From M55B127 sp034521955 (GTDB taxonomy: Bacteria > Bacillota > Halanaerobiia > Halanaerobiales > M55B127), in the NCBI GenBank assembly GCA_034521955.1, contig JAXHLT010000003.1:248001-312000 (forward strand): a DNA stretch of 64,000 nucleotides. The letters are read 5' to 3'. Position numbers and translations under genes: made by a program. The notes beneath the pieces were generated by a model that saw nothing but the letters and a program-made list of their open reading frames with translations, was not told the DNA's origin and did no database searches. Shown one piece after another: positions 34,980-43,885 of this stretch (its first letter is position 1; each line of letters starts with the position of its first letter).

Positions 34980-35906
34980 ATGAGTAATAAAAAGGAAAAA
35001 AGCAATAGAAAATTTATAAGTTGGAAATATTTTGCCTTCATAATTATCATTATGATCGGACTTATATCATTTTTTATACTAAAAAATGAAGATATTAAGA
35101 CGATAACGGTTAGTTATCAAGAAATTGTTTCTGGTTTTGAAACCGAGGCTTTAGTAATTAGAGATGAGAAAATATACAGATCACCGATGAGCGGCACTTT
35201 AAACATATTATTAAATGAAGGTGAAAGAGCTTCATATGGCCAAAAGATAGCATATATAGAAAATGATGAAAGGGTATATAATATATATGCTGATCAACCA
35301 GGAATTATTAGTTACGCATATGACAGCTTAGAAGAGAGATTAAAGTTTGGAAATATTACGCCAGAAGTGTTAGATAATTATAATGAATATAAAAGGGACT
35401 ATCATCAATATGTATCAGGCAATAAGGTTGAAAATGGTATTAAACTTTATCGTAATATCAATAACTATGCTTTGTATCTATTAATTAAAGTAGATAATAA
35501 AAGAGCAGAAAATTATAGTACTGCTGAAACAGTATTTGTTGATCACAATCCAGATCAAGATTATAGTGACTTAATTAAGTCAAATATCAAAAAAATTTAT
35601 AATCAAAACGAGGAAAGTTTTCTATTACTTGATTTAAATCAGTATATTAAAAGGTGGAATAATACCAGATGGGTTAATATAAAGTTAATAAAAAACATTT
35701 ATAATGGTTTAGCAGTACCGAATTCAGCACTATTTAAGACCCCTTCTGGGACTAAAGTATTATTATATACTTTTGACCATAAAGTAAAAACTAAAAACAT
35801 TGTAATTATAGATAGTACTGAAAAGTGGTCAATTGTTGAAAATCTTGAAGTTGGAGATGAAGTAATTGTAAATCCTGAAAGAGTAAATTATGGGAGGGAT
35901 GATTAA
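34980..35906 (+). CDS. HlyD-like membrane fusion/adaptor protein of the ylm cluster
   Basis: A 308-residue protein with one N-terminal helix (YFAFIIIIMIGLISFFIL), then a part resembling the HlyD/membrane-fusion core: a lipoyl-like beta segment (YRSPMSGTLNILLNEGERASYGQKIAYIEN), a middle domain, and a late AVPNSALFKTPSGTKVLLY...EVGDEVIVNPE, typical of adaptor proteins. No ABC or RND transporter gene is adjacent. It fills the stretch between pgeF and ylmE. A role at the envelope, perhaps in division or wall synthesis, is inference. Confidence 0.7.
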   Translation: MSNKKEKSNRKFISWKYFAFIIIIMIGLISFFILKNEDIKTITVSYQEIVSGFETEALVIRDEKIYRSPMSGTLNILLNEGERASYGQKIAYIENDERVYNIYADQPGIISYAYDSLEERLKFGNITPEVLDNYNEYKRDYHQYVSGNKVENGIKLYRNINNYALYLLIKVDNKRAENYSTAETVFVDHNPDQDYSDLIKSNIKKIYNQNEESFLLLDLNQYIKRWNNTRWVNIKLIKNIYNGLAVPNSALFKTPSGTKVLLYTFDHKVKTKNIVIIDSTEKWSIVENLEVGDEVIVNPERVNYGRDD

Positions 35907-35907
35907 A

Positions 35908-36606
35908 ATGTCTAGTTTAATTAAAGAAAAATTAGATAATGTATATAAAAAAGTTAAAATACATTGTAAAGAAGTTAATAGAGAACCTAAGGATGTAAAA
36001 TTGGTTGCTGTAGCAAAAAATCATCCACCAAAAAAAATTATAAGAGCTTTAAAAGCAGGTCAAATTATGTTTGGAGAAAATCGAGTACAGGAATTATTAG
36101 AAAAAAATGAACTTTTTTTTGATCAAGACATTAAATGGCACTTTATTGGACATCTACAAAAAAATAAGGTAAAATACTTAATGAAGATTAAACAATTAGA
36201 GATGATTGAATCAATCGATAGTTTAGAAATTGCACAAGAAGTAAATAATGAAGCATATAAAAATAATAAAACTATAAAAGTTTTATTACAAGTAAATATA
36301 GCAAAAGATTCAAAAAAATATGGATTTACTGAAGAAAGTTTGCAAGATGCTTTAAAAACAATTAATGAGTTTAAAAATATTGATGTTAAAGGGTTAATGA
36401 CTATAACACCCTATAAAAATAATCCGGAAGATGTAAGAAAATATTACAAAGATATGAAAATATTACTTGATAAACTAAATAAAAAAGGTTACGAATTAGA
36501 AGAATTATCAATGGGAATGTCAAATGATTACCATATTGCTGTACAAGAAGGTGCAACAATAATAAGAGTTGGCACAGCAATATTTGGTCAAAGAAAATAT
36601 TATTAG
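35908..36606 (+). CDS. ylmE: PLP-binding homeostasis protein (YggS/YlmE)
   Basis: A 232-residue member of the YggS/PROSC family that carries pyridoxal phosphate and controls the pool of free PLP and of some amino and keto acids; no catalysis is known. It has VKLVAVAKNHPPKKI with the PLP lysine, FGENRVQELLEK, WHFIGHLQKNKVKYL, LLQVNIAKDSKKYGF, and the C-terminal LSMGMSNDYHIAVQEGATIIRVGTAIFG (SMGMSNDYHIA). ATG 35908 is at good distance from GGGAGGG; earlier ATGs overlap that site. Confidence 0.95.
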   Translation: MSSLIKEKLDNVYKKVKIHCKEVNREPKDVKLVAVAKNHPPKKIIRALKAGQIMFGENRVQELLEKNELFFDQDIKWHFIGHLQKNKVKYLMKIKQLEMIESIDSLEIAQEVNNEAYKNNKTIKVLLQVNIAKDSKKYGFTEESLQDALKTINEFKNIDVKGLMTITPYKNNPEDVRKYYKDMKILLDKLNKKGYELEELSMGMSNDYHIAVQEGATIIRVGTAIFGQRKYY

Positions 36607-36626
36607 ATTAAAAAGGAGTTGTTATA

Positions 36627-36914
36627 ATGGCTATGTTAATATGGTTGGTTAGCACTTTATTTACAGTGCTAAATTGGTTGATAATATTTAGAGTAATTAT
36701 TTCATGGGTTAGACCAGATGTAGATAACAAACAATGGAGAAAGTTCCTTAGAATTGCCTATAATATTACAGAGCCAATTTTAGGACCAATAAGAAGACTG
36801 ATACCTACAGGAAGTATTGGTATTGATTTTGCACCCTTAATTGCTATTTTTGCTTTGTCTATAATAAGAAATTTTGTAATTAGTTTGCTTAGAAGTGTAA
36901 TGTTTGGGTTTTAA
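36627..36914 (+). CDS. ylmG: YggT/YlmG family membrane protein
   Basis: A 95-residue protein with two membrane segments (WLVSTLFTVLNWLIIFRVIISW and FAPLIAIFALSIIRNFVI) flanking ITEPILGPIRRLIPTGSIGIDF, the clear YggT-family signature. Family members influence nucleoid and Z-ring organisation or osmotic tolerance, with no known activity. The ribosome site AAAAGGAG precedes ATG 36627. In most Firmicutes sepF lies directly before this gene; here ylmE is the neighbour. Confidence 0.92.
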   Translation: MAMLIWLVSTLFTVLNWLIIFRVIISWVRPDVDNKQWRKFLRIAYNITEPILGPIRRLIPTGSIGIDFAPLIAIFALSIIRNFVISLLRSVMFGF

Positions 36915-36936
36915 AATAAGAGGTGAATGTAAATAA

Positions 36937-37725
36937 ATGTTTGATAAAGAAAAACTACTATCTCATCTTCATAGGGAAGATGATAGACTGCTAGGAGACT
37001 TTGCATTAGATAAAATTGAAAAGGTTTTAGAAAGAAAAAGCACCGAAAACACAAATTTTCTAAATCCATACCAGAGAAAAATTGCATTGGGATTAATTAA
37101 ACAAGTAAATGGTGTTAATTATATTGAAGAGGGTGGTTATAAAAAAGCAGAACGAAAGAGAATTGTGATTTTCCCTGATTATTTATTTCCAGACCATGTT
37201 GAGTCTTCAATAGAAATAATAAAAGTTAACGGTAATTTCAACTTTAAAAGTTTAAGCCATAAAGATTTTTTGGGTTCTATTTTAAGTTTAGGAATTAAAA
37301 GAGAAATGATAGGTGACATTTTAGTTTTAGATGAATTTGGTCAAATAATAATTGCAAAAGAGCTCTTTGAATTTATTAAAATGAACTTTAATAAAGTTAA
37401 TGAAGTACCGATTGAGATATCTAAAATTGATAATGATGATTTAATAATACCCACTAATAATACAAAGGATATTCCAACAACTGTAGCATCAATGAGACTT
37501 GATGCAGTTGCAAGTGCAGGATTTGGAGATAGTAGAAATAAAATATCAAGAGATATTAAAAACAATAGAGTTAAATTAAATTTTAAAGTTGTAACAGATC
37601 CAGCAAGTGAAGTAGAAGTAAAAGATCTAATTTCTATAAGAAATAGAGGTAGAGTTGAAGTTGCAGAGAGAAGAGGATTTTCAAATAGAGGTAGAATAAA
37701 GTTATTATTAAAAAGATATACTTAA
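36937..37725 (+). CDS. ylmH: S4-domain RNA-binding protein YlmH
   Basis: A 262-residue protein. The N-terminal two thirds match the YlmH fold (LLSHLHREDDRLLGDFALDKIEKVLE near the start, FLNPYQRKIA, RIVIFPDYL). A C-terminal S4 RNA-binding domain follows (SMRLDAVASAGFGDSRNKISRDIKNNRVKLNF, continuing ISIRNRGRVEV). YlmH of B. subtilis binds the ribosome/50S-peptidyl-tRNA complexes in quality control, so a translational role is likely despite its place among division genes. ATG 36937 is eight bases after AGGTGAATG. The stop codon is inside a hairpin. Confidence 0.93.
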   Translation: MFDKEKLLSHLHREDDRLLGDFALDKIEKVLERKSTENTNFLNPYQRKIALGLIKQVNGVNYIEEGGYKKAERKRIVIFPDYLFPDHVESSIEIIKVNGNFNFKSLSHKDFLGSILSLGIKREMIGDILVLDEFGQIIIAKELFEFIKMNFNKVNEVPIEISKIDNDDLIIPTNNTKDIPTTVASMRLDAVASAGFGDSRNKISRDIKNNRVKLNFKVVTDPASEVEVKDLISIRNRGRVEVAERRGFSNRGRIKLLLKRYT

Positions 37726-37735
37726 AAAGTATATC
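37715..37735 (+). other. Hairpin spanning the ylmH stop codon
   Basis: Nine-base perfect inverted repeat GATATACTT-aaa-AAGTATATC that includes the ylmH stop. It lacks a T run, so it is not a standard terminator. It may slow readthrough or protect the ylmH mRNA end before divIVA. Confidence 0.4.
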
Positions 37736-37764
37736 AAAATATCTTTATATAAGGAGGAGCTAGT

Positions 37765-38271
37765 ATGAAAATGAATCCGCTGGATATATACAACAAAGAG
37801 TTTACAGTGTCAGCTTTAGGTTATAATAAAAGTCAAGTTGAAGAATTTTTAGATGACATAGGTGTAGAATATGAAAGAATGTTACAGGATAAAAAAGATC
37901 TTCAAGACAGGAATGAAAAGCTTAAAGAAAAGTTGAAAAGCTATGAAAATATTGAAGAAAATCTAAAAAGCACATTGAGAAGTATTGAAGAGATAGCTGA
38001 TAAACAAACCAAGCAAGCTAGAGAAGAAGCTAATATGATTATTGAAAAAGCTAATATGGAAGCCGAAAAGATGCGCGAAAAAGTAAAAAAAGATTTAGCA
38101 GAAGAATATAAAAAACTAGATAAATTAAAAGAAACAAAAACCTTTTTCAAAATTAGGTTACGTAATTTACTTGAAAGTCAATTAGAAGTATTAGAAGAAG
38201 ATGAAGAAATAGATTTAGATAAGTATCAAAATCAAATTGAAGATTTTGAGGATACTGCAGAACTTGACTAA
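37765..38271 (+). CDS. divIVA: DivIVA-family septum/pole protein
   Basis: A 168-residue coiled-coil protein. The N-terminal MNPLDIYNKEFTVSALGYNKSQVEEFLDDIG is the DivIVA membrane-binding domain (NKEFTVSALGYNKSQVEEFL), followed by a long charged coiled coil from about residue 35 to 140 and an acidic tail. DivIVA senses curved membrane and organises division or pole proteins. ATG 37765 has AAGGAGGAG upstream; ATG 37771 would remove only two residues. Its last codons contain the promoter of the ileS T-box leader. Confidence 0.94.
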   Translation: MKMNPLDIYNKEFTVSALGYNKSQVEEFLDDIGVEYERMLQDKKDLQDRNEKLKEKLKSYENIEENLKSTLRSIEEIADKQTKQAREEANMIIEKANMEAEKMREKVKKDLAEEYKKLDKLKETKTFFKIRLRNLLESQLEVLEEDEEIDLDKYQNQIEDFEDTAELD

Positions 38272-38292
38272 ATAAGCTATATATCTTATAAT
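38264..38292 (+). promoter_or_regulatory. Sigma-A promoter for the ileS T-box leader
   Basis: TTGACT, 17-base spacer, TATAAT. The -35 box lies in the last codons of divIVA and the -10 in the intergenic region, about 30 bases before T-box stem I. Confidence 0.8.
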
Positions 38293-38315
38293 ATAAGAAA
38301 ATTAAATTTAAAAGT

Positions 38316-38525
38316 TTTGATAGAGTTAGTAATTATTATCACATTTACAGCGAACCGGGTTGGTGAAAGCCGGTAATCAATGATAATAATGAAGATCACT
38401 CTTGAACTGGTTATTTGAAATAAAGTAAATTAACCCGTAAGACTGCGTTAAAGTTCTAAAGTAGAAATTAGGGTGGTACCGCGGTCCTTTCGCCCCTTAT
38501 AAGGGTGGAATGGCCTTTTTTTATT
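38316..38525 (+). promoter_or_regulatory. T-box riboswitch (Ile) upstream of ileS
   Basis: The conserved T-box sequence AGGGTGGTACCGCG is at 38470-38483, followed by a terminator hairpin and T run (38483-38525). Stem I is traceable: base helix GAGT (38323) with ACTC (38398), internal loop, then ATTATTATCA with TGATAATAAT, and a distal GGTGAAAGCC loop. In the specifier loop the codon ATC (38395-38397) is followed by A, matching isoleucine and the downstream ileS. Uncharged tRNA-Ile binding should favour the antiterminator and allow ileS expression. Confidence 0.93.
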
Positions 38526-38551
38526 GTAAAAAAGTCTAGGAGGTTATATAA

Positions 38552-41338
38552 ATGAGTTATAAGGAAACAATTAATTTACCAGATACTGACTTTCCAATGC
38601 GCGCTAATTTAAGCGAAAGAGAGTTAGAATATCAAAAGTTATGGAAAGAAAATAAAGTATATGAAAGAGCTGTGAAAAATCGCGAGGATAATGAGCCTTT
38701 TATTCTTCATGACGGTCCTCCATATGCAAATGGAGATATTCATATCGGTCATGCTTTAAATAAAGTATTAAAGGATATTGTTACTAGATATAGTACCTTA
38801 AAGGGATATTATTCTCCTTATGTACCTGGTTGGGATACACATGGTCTACCAATTGAACATCAGGTGAGTAAAGAAATGGGAGACAAAATAAAAGAATTAT
38901 CTGTCGCAGAACTAAGAGAAAAGTGTAAAGATTATGCTTTAAAATATGTTGATAGACAAAAAGAACAGTTTAAAAGATTAGGTATTTGGGGTGAATGGGA
39001 AAATCCATATCTAACACTTAATCCTGAATATGAAGTAAAACAAATTGAAGTTTTTGGTGAAATGGCTAAAAAAGATCTTTTCTATAAAGGACAAAAACCG
39101 GTACATTGGTGTCCAAGTTGTGAAACTGCTCTTGCTGAAGCTGAAGTAGAATATCACACCGACCGTACTCCATCAATATATGTTAAATTTCCATTTGCAG
39201 AAGAAGTTGAAGTGGGTAATGTTAAATTAACTCCCGAGGACAGTCACATGGTTATTTGGACAACTACTCCCTGGACAATTCCTTCAAATTTAGCTATTAC
39301 ATTACATCCTGATTTTGACTATGTTGTTGTTGAAGTTGGTAGTGATAAACTTGTAATGGCTGAAAAACTTGTTGATCAAGTAATGGAAAAGGTTGGAATT
39401 GATGAATACAAGGTTATTAGTGATAAGTTCAAAGGTAGTGAATTAGAAAAAATTAACACAAACCATCCATTTATGGATCGTAAATCTCTAATTATCTTAG
39501 GAGAACATGTTACATTAGATGAAGGTACAGGTTGTGTCCACACTGCACCAGGACATGGACATGATGACTTTATAGTTGGGCAAGAATACGGATTAGAAGT
39601 ATATGCTCCTATGGATAATAAAGGTTACTTTACTGAAGAAGCAGGAGAATTTGCTGGGATGCATTATGATAAAGCTAACATTAAAGTAACTGATATGTTA
39701 AAGGAAAGAAACTTATTATTGGAATTGAACTTTATCGACCATCAGTATCCACACTGTTGGAGATGTAAAGGACCATTAGTATTTAGAGCAACAGACCAAT
39801 GGTTTGCGTCGATAGAAGATATAAAAGAAGAAACCTTAAAAGCAATTCATGATGTAAAATGGTTCCCTAAATGGGGAGAAAAACGAATGGCCAATATGGT
39901 ATCTGAAAGAACTGATTGGTGTATTTCCAGACAGAAAAAATGGGGTGTTCCAATTCCAATTTTCTACTGTGATGACTGTGGAGAATCAATTATTAATGAT
40001 GATACTCTTAAAGCTATTAAAGATATATTTTTAAAAGAAGGTTCAAATGCTTGGTATAAATATGAAGCAGCAGAGATTTTACCTGATGGATATAAATGTC
40101 CAAACTGTGAAAGCAGTAATCTATCAAAAGAAGAAGATATCATGGATGTTTGGTTTGATTCAGGTTCTAGTCATAAAGCAGTATTAGAACAGCGTGAAAA
40201 TCTAAATTGGCCTGCTCAAGTTTACCTTGAAGGAACTGATCAGTATAGAGGTTGGTTTAATTCATCACTTTTAACAGCTGTTGCTACAGAAGGTAAAGCA
40301 CCTTATGAAGAGGTGGTTACAAATGGCTTTACTGTTGATAAAAAAGGAAATAAGATGTCAAAATCTCAAGGGAATGTTGTTTCACCACATAAAATCATAG
40401 ATCAGTATGGAGCAGATATTTTAAGGTTATGGGTTGCTTCATCTAACTTTAAAGATGATGTAAGAGTTTCTGATAAGATACTTAAACAAAATTCAGAGGT
40501 ATATCGTAGAATCAGAAATACTTTCCGTTTTATCTTAGGAAATACTAGTGATTTCAATAAACAAGAAAATTATGTTGAATTTGAAGATAGAAAAGAGATA
40601 GATAAATGGATTGGAACTAAACTTAAAGAACTTTCTGAGAATGTAAGCAAAGCCTATAGAGAGTATGAATATCATAAAGTATACCATGCTGTTAATAATT
40701 TCTGTACAGTTGAAATGAGTTCCCTATATATGGATATCATTAAAGATAGACTTTATACAGATGGTACTGACTCATTAAGTAGAAGATCAGCTCAAAGCTC
40801 TCTATTTGATATAATGATTACTTTAGTAAAGATAGTATCACCAATTTTAGTTCATACCGCTGAAGAAGTTTGGCAGTATGTTTTAGAAAAAACAGATATA
40901 GAAGACAGTGTCTTTTTAAGTGATTGGCCTACATTTAGTGAAAGTTATGAAGATGATGAACTAATAGATAAATGGAAAAACCTATTAGATATAAGAAAAG
41001 ATGTATCAAAGGCACTTGAAATTTCCAGAAATAATAAGACAATTGGTAATTCATTAGAAGCTAGAGTTGAAATAACTACTGATGATGAAAAAACCGGTAA
41101 GTTATTAAATAATGAATTTGAAAATCTAGCTGACCTCTTTATAGTATCTGAAGTGGATTTAAAAGATAAATTAGAAAAAGATAGTTACCAAGGAGAAAAT
41201 TCAAAAGTAACAATTTATGTAGAAGAGGCTAAAGGTGAAAAATGTGAAAGATGCTGGAAGTTTGATACAACTGTTGGAGAAGATGATAAATATGAAGATG
41301 TATGTGAAAGATGTGCATCTGTATTAAAAAGTGAATAG
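38552..41338 (+). CDS. ileS: Isoleucyl-tRNA synthetase
   Basis: A 928-residue class I synthetase that charges tRNA-Ile. HIGH at 64-67 (GDIHIGHALNK) and KMSKS at 601-605 (NKMSKSQGN) are present, together with the editing domain (VIWTTTPWTIPSNLA, GTGCVHTAPGHGHDDF). The C-terminal zinc knuckle has Cys 898/901 (CERCW) and Cys 918/921 (CERC). The zinc-containing C-terminus marks the bacterial IleS1 type, which is mupirocin sensitive in general. GGAGG lies upstream of ATG 38552. Expression is controlled by the T-box leader. Confidence 0.98.
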   Translation: MSYKETINLPDTDFPMRANLSERELEYQKLWKENKVYERAVKNREDNEPFILHDGPPYANGDIHIGHALNKVLKDIVTRYSTLKGYYSPYVPGWDTHGLPIEHQVSKEMGDKIKELSVAELREKCKDYALKYVDRQKEQFKRLGIWGEWENPYLTLNPEYEVKQIEVFGEMAKKDLFYKGQKPVHWCPSCETALAEAEVEYHTDRTPSIYVKFPFAEEVEVGNVKLTPEDSHMVIWTTTPWTIPSNLAITLHPDFDYVVVEVGSDKLVMAEKLVDQVMEKVGIDEYKVISDKFKGSELEKINTNHPFMDRKSLIILGEHVTLDEGTGCVHTAPGHGHDDFIVGQEYGLEVYAPMDNKGYFTEEAGEFAGMHYDKANIKVTDMLKERNLLLELNFIDHQYPHCWRCKGPLVFRATDQWFASIEDIKEETLKAIHDVKWFPKWGEKRMANMVSERTDWCISRQKKWGVPIPIFYCDDCGESIINDDTLKAIKDIFLKEGSNAWYKYEAAEILPDGYKCPNCESSNLSKEEDIMDVWFDSGSSHKAVLEQRENLNWPAQVYLEGTDQYRGWFNSSLLTAVATEGKAPYEEVVTNGFTVDKKGNKMSKSQGNVVSPHKIIDQYGADILRLWVASSNFKDDVRVSDKILKQNSEVYRRIRNTFRFILGNTSDFNKQENYVEFEDRKEIDKWIGTKLKELSENVSKAYREYEYHKVYHAVNNFCTVEMSSLYMDIIKDRLYTDGTDSLSRRSAQSSLFDIMITLVKIVSPILVHTAEEVWQYVLEKTDIEDSVFLSDWPTFSESYEDDELIDKWKNLLDIRKDVSKALEISRNNKTIGNSLEARVEITTDDEKTGKLLNNEFENLADLFIVSEVDLKDKLEKDSYQGENSKVTIYVEEAKGEKCERCWKFDTTVGEDDKYEDVCERCASVLKSE

Positions 41339-41347
41339 AATAAAATA

Positions 41348-41374
41348 AAAAGAGGGGAATTTTCCCCTCTTTTC
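41348..41374. terminator. Terminator between convergent ileS and MATE genes
   Basis: AAGAGGGGA-attt-TCCCCTCTT stem flanked by A run and T run. It can serve both strands, ending ileS (plus) and the MATE gene (minus). Confidence 0.85.
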
Positions 41375-41401
41375 ACATTTAATATATTATTTTTTTATCA
41401 T

Positions 41402-42760
41402 TTATACAAACATTTTAATTTCGGTCCATTCCATTGCATAAAATCTCTTGTAAATAACAATAGAAAAAATAACAAAGGAAGTTATTTCAGCATACCAAAC
41501 ACCTGCAACACCTTGATTTAGATAGATTGTAAACAAGTAGGTTAATGGTACAAATACCAACCATAATCTCATAGCTGTTATAATCATTACTCCTTTAGTA
41601 TCACCTGTACCCCTTAATGCTCCCGCCATTATAATCATAAAGGCAAGTGGTGCTTGATTAAATCCAGCAATTCTTAGTGTTTTAATTGAAGCATCAATAA
41701 CCTCAGTATCAGTTGTAAAAATTCTAATTATTGGTTCGGGAAACAACATAAATATTATTCCCATAAATAGACCCCAAAAAACTCCCATAGTTGCTGCAGT
41801 AAAACCGGTTTTCAATGATTCTTCAGGATTTCTCTCACCAAGATGTTTTCCTACTAATGTGGCTGTTGCAATACCAGTGCCAATTGCAGGCATAAAAGAT
41901 ATTGATTCAATATTGATTAAAATCCTAAACGCGGCTTCAGAAGTTGTTGCTAACATTGAAATTATTATACCATTTAAAAAGAAGGCTGCCTGCATAGATA
42001 GTTGTTCAAGTCCAGCAGAATAACTAAATTTCCATAAAGGTTTTAATATTTCTTTTGTTAATTTTAAATTTTTCAATTTTAACTTCAATTTACTTTTAAC
42101 ATTAAAAACAACAAAAATATAAGCAATTGATGCCAATAACCTTGATATTGTTGTAGAAAGTGCTGCCCCAGCAATTCCTAATTCTGGGAAGATCCAAAAA
42201 CCTGTCATTAAAACATAATTTCCAAATATATTTAAAATATTAGCAGAACCAGTTATATACATTGGTGTTTTAGTGTCCCCAGCACCTCTAAGACTAGCAG
42301 CCATTGCAAAAGATATGAACATAAAAAACTGACTGAATGAAACGATTTGTAAATATGTGATACCCAAAGCTCTAACTTCTGGGGTTATGTCATATACACT
42401 CATAATATTTCCAGCAAAACTGTATGTTATAAAAAAGACTCCTATACCTATTAAAGTATTTAAACTAAGATTTTGTCCCATTATTTTATTTAAACGACTA
42501 TAATTTTTTTCTCCGTAACTTCTAGCAATCATAGCAGTTGCTCCAGCATTAAATGATGAGAATACAAAGATTAATGTGAAAAATATTTGACTAGCAAAAC
42601 CAACTGCAGCTAAAGCTTCTTTACCAATGATTCTACTAATCATCAATGTGTCAGCTACACCTAACATAGTATTTAAACTCATTTCAAGTATAGCGGGAAG
42701 TGCTAATATAAGTATTTTTTTGGCTCTTATTTTAGAATTATTTGTTAATTTTAGTTCCAT
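41402..42760 (-). CDS. MATE-family multidrug/Na+ antiporter
   Basis: A 452-residue membrane protein with twelve predicted helices in two similar halves, the MATE fold. The N-terminus KILILALPAILEMSLNTMLGVADTLMISRIIG (LPAILEMSLNTMLGVADT) and the AVGFASQ and GATAMIARSYGEKN stretches are typical of the NorM/DinF-like branch. The second half repeats GTGIATATLVGKHLGERNPEE. It likely exports cationic compounds using a Na+ or H+ gradient; the substrate is unknown. AAGGAG precedes ATG 42760. It is monocistronic and divergent from rluD. Confidence 0.93.
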   Translation of the reverse strand: MELKLTNNSKIRAKKILILALPAILEMSLNTMLGVADTLMISRIIGKEALAAVGFASQIFFTLIFVFSSFNAGATAMIARSYGEKNYSRLNKIMGQNLSLNTLIGIGVFFITYSFAGNIMSVYDITPEVRALGITYLQIVSFSQFFMFISFAMAASLRGAGDTKTPMYITGSANILNIFGNYVLMTGFWIFPELGIAGAALSTTISRLLASIAYIFVVFNVKSKLKLKLKNLKLTKEILKPLWKFSYSAGLEQLSMQAAFFLNGIIISMLATTSEAAFRILINIESISFMPAIGTGIATATLVGKHLGERNPEESLKTGFTAATMGVFWGLFMGIIFMLFPEPIIRIFTTDTEVIDASIKTLRIAGFNQAPLAFMIIMAGALRGTGDTKGVMIITAMRLWLVFVPLTYLFTIYLNQGVAGVWYAEITSFVIFSIVIYKRFYAMEWTEIKMFV

Positions 42761-42885
42761 GAATTTAACTCCTTACAATTAAATATTAAATATTTATAAT
42801 AATAACATAGTAATAATAACATATGGGTAATAAAAGATAAAGTAATTCAAAAAATTATTTCATAATATTTAGTGTGGTCATTAAG

Positions 42886-42914
42886 TTGTTAATAATTAAC
42901 GATTATGATAAAAT
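42886..42914 (+). promoter_or_regulatory. Sigma-A type promoter for rluD-fprA
   Basis: TTGTTA, 17-base spacer, TAAAAT, 35 bases before the rluD start in the divergent 188-base gap between the MATE gene and rluD. Confidence 0.5.
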
Positions 42915-42948
42915 ATAAAAAAATAAAGAAGATATAGGTGAAAATATA

Positions 42949-43872
42949 ATGGAAGAAATAAAATTTACAGTGGATAAAGAAGAAAATATTAGATTAGATA
43001 AGTATATTTCTAAAATTAAAGAAGATTTTAGTCGAAATTATATACAAAAGTTAATTGATGATGAAAAAATATTAGTCAATGATAAAATTGAGAAAAAAAG
43101 TTATAATATTCAAGCAAATGATGAAATTACAATTATTATAGAAGAACCAAAAGAATTAAGTCTTGAAAAAAAAGAAGATATCAATTTAGATATTATCTAT
43201 GAAGATCAAGATATTATTATAATTAATAAACCGATAGGTCTTATAGTACATCCTGTGAAGGGTAATAAAACAGATACCTTAGTAAATGCTCTTTTAGCAC
43301 ATACAGATAAATTAGGTAATATTAACGGTACAATTAGGCCTGGTATTGTGCATAGACTTGATAAAAATACGAGTGGAACAATAGTTGTAGCCAAATCAAA
43401 GGATAGTTTAAATAATTTATTAAAACAGTTTAAAAATAGAGATACTAATAAAGTTTATCGTACTATATTAAAAGGAACTCTGCCATATAATAGTGGAACT
43501 ATAGATGCCCCAATCGGCAGAGATCCCAAAAATAGAACAAAGATGGCTGTTATTAAAAATAATAGTAAAAAAGCTGTAACTGAGTTTAAGGTATTAAAAA
43601 GATATAAAGATTATACATATGTTGAAGTTAATTTAAAAACTGGTAGAACCCACCAAATTAGAGTTCATTTTTCACATCTTGGATATCCAATTATCGGTGA
43701 TAAAAGATATGGTTCAACCGAAGAATTATTTGAACTAAACTACCAGCTTTTACATGCCTATAAATTGGGATTTTATCATCCTAAAACAAAAAAATGGGCA
43801 GAATATAAAGCAGATTTACCTAACAAATTTGAAACAATATTAAGTGATTTAGAAAATAAAAATAAAAATTAA
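42949..43872 (+). CDS. rluD: RluA/RluD-family pseudouridine synthase
   Basis: A 307-residue protein with an N-terminal S4 RNA-binding domain (LDKYISKIKEDFSRNYIQKLIDDEKILVN, including FSRNYIQKLI) and the catalytic domain containing GIVHRLDKNTSGTIVVAK, where the Asp is catalytic, plus VNLKTGRTHQIRVHFSHLGYPIIGDKRYG (GRTHQIRVH). RluD makes pseudouridines in helix 69 of 23S rRNA; close paralogues exist, so the exact target is inferred. It starts the rluD-fprA-nitroreductase run. Confidence 0.9.
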   Translation: MEEIKFTVDKEENIRLDKYISKIKEDFSRNYIQKLIDDEKILVNDKIEKKSYNIQANDEITIIIEEPKELSLEKKEDINLDIIYEDQDIIIINKPIGLIVHPVKGNKTDTLVNALLAHTDKLGNINGTIRPGIVHRLDKNTSGTIVVAKSKDSLNNLLKQFKNRDTNKVYRTILKGTLPYNSGTIDAPIGRDPKNRTKMAVIKNNSKKAVTEFKVLKRYKDYTYVEVNLKTGRTHQIRVHFSHLGYPIIGDKRYGSTEELFELNYQLLHAYKLGFYHPKTKKWAEYKADLPNKFETILSDLENKNKN

Positions 43873-43885
43873 GAGGTGTAAGTTT

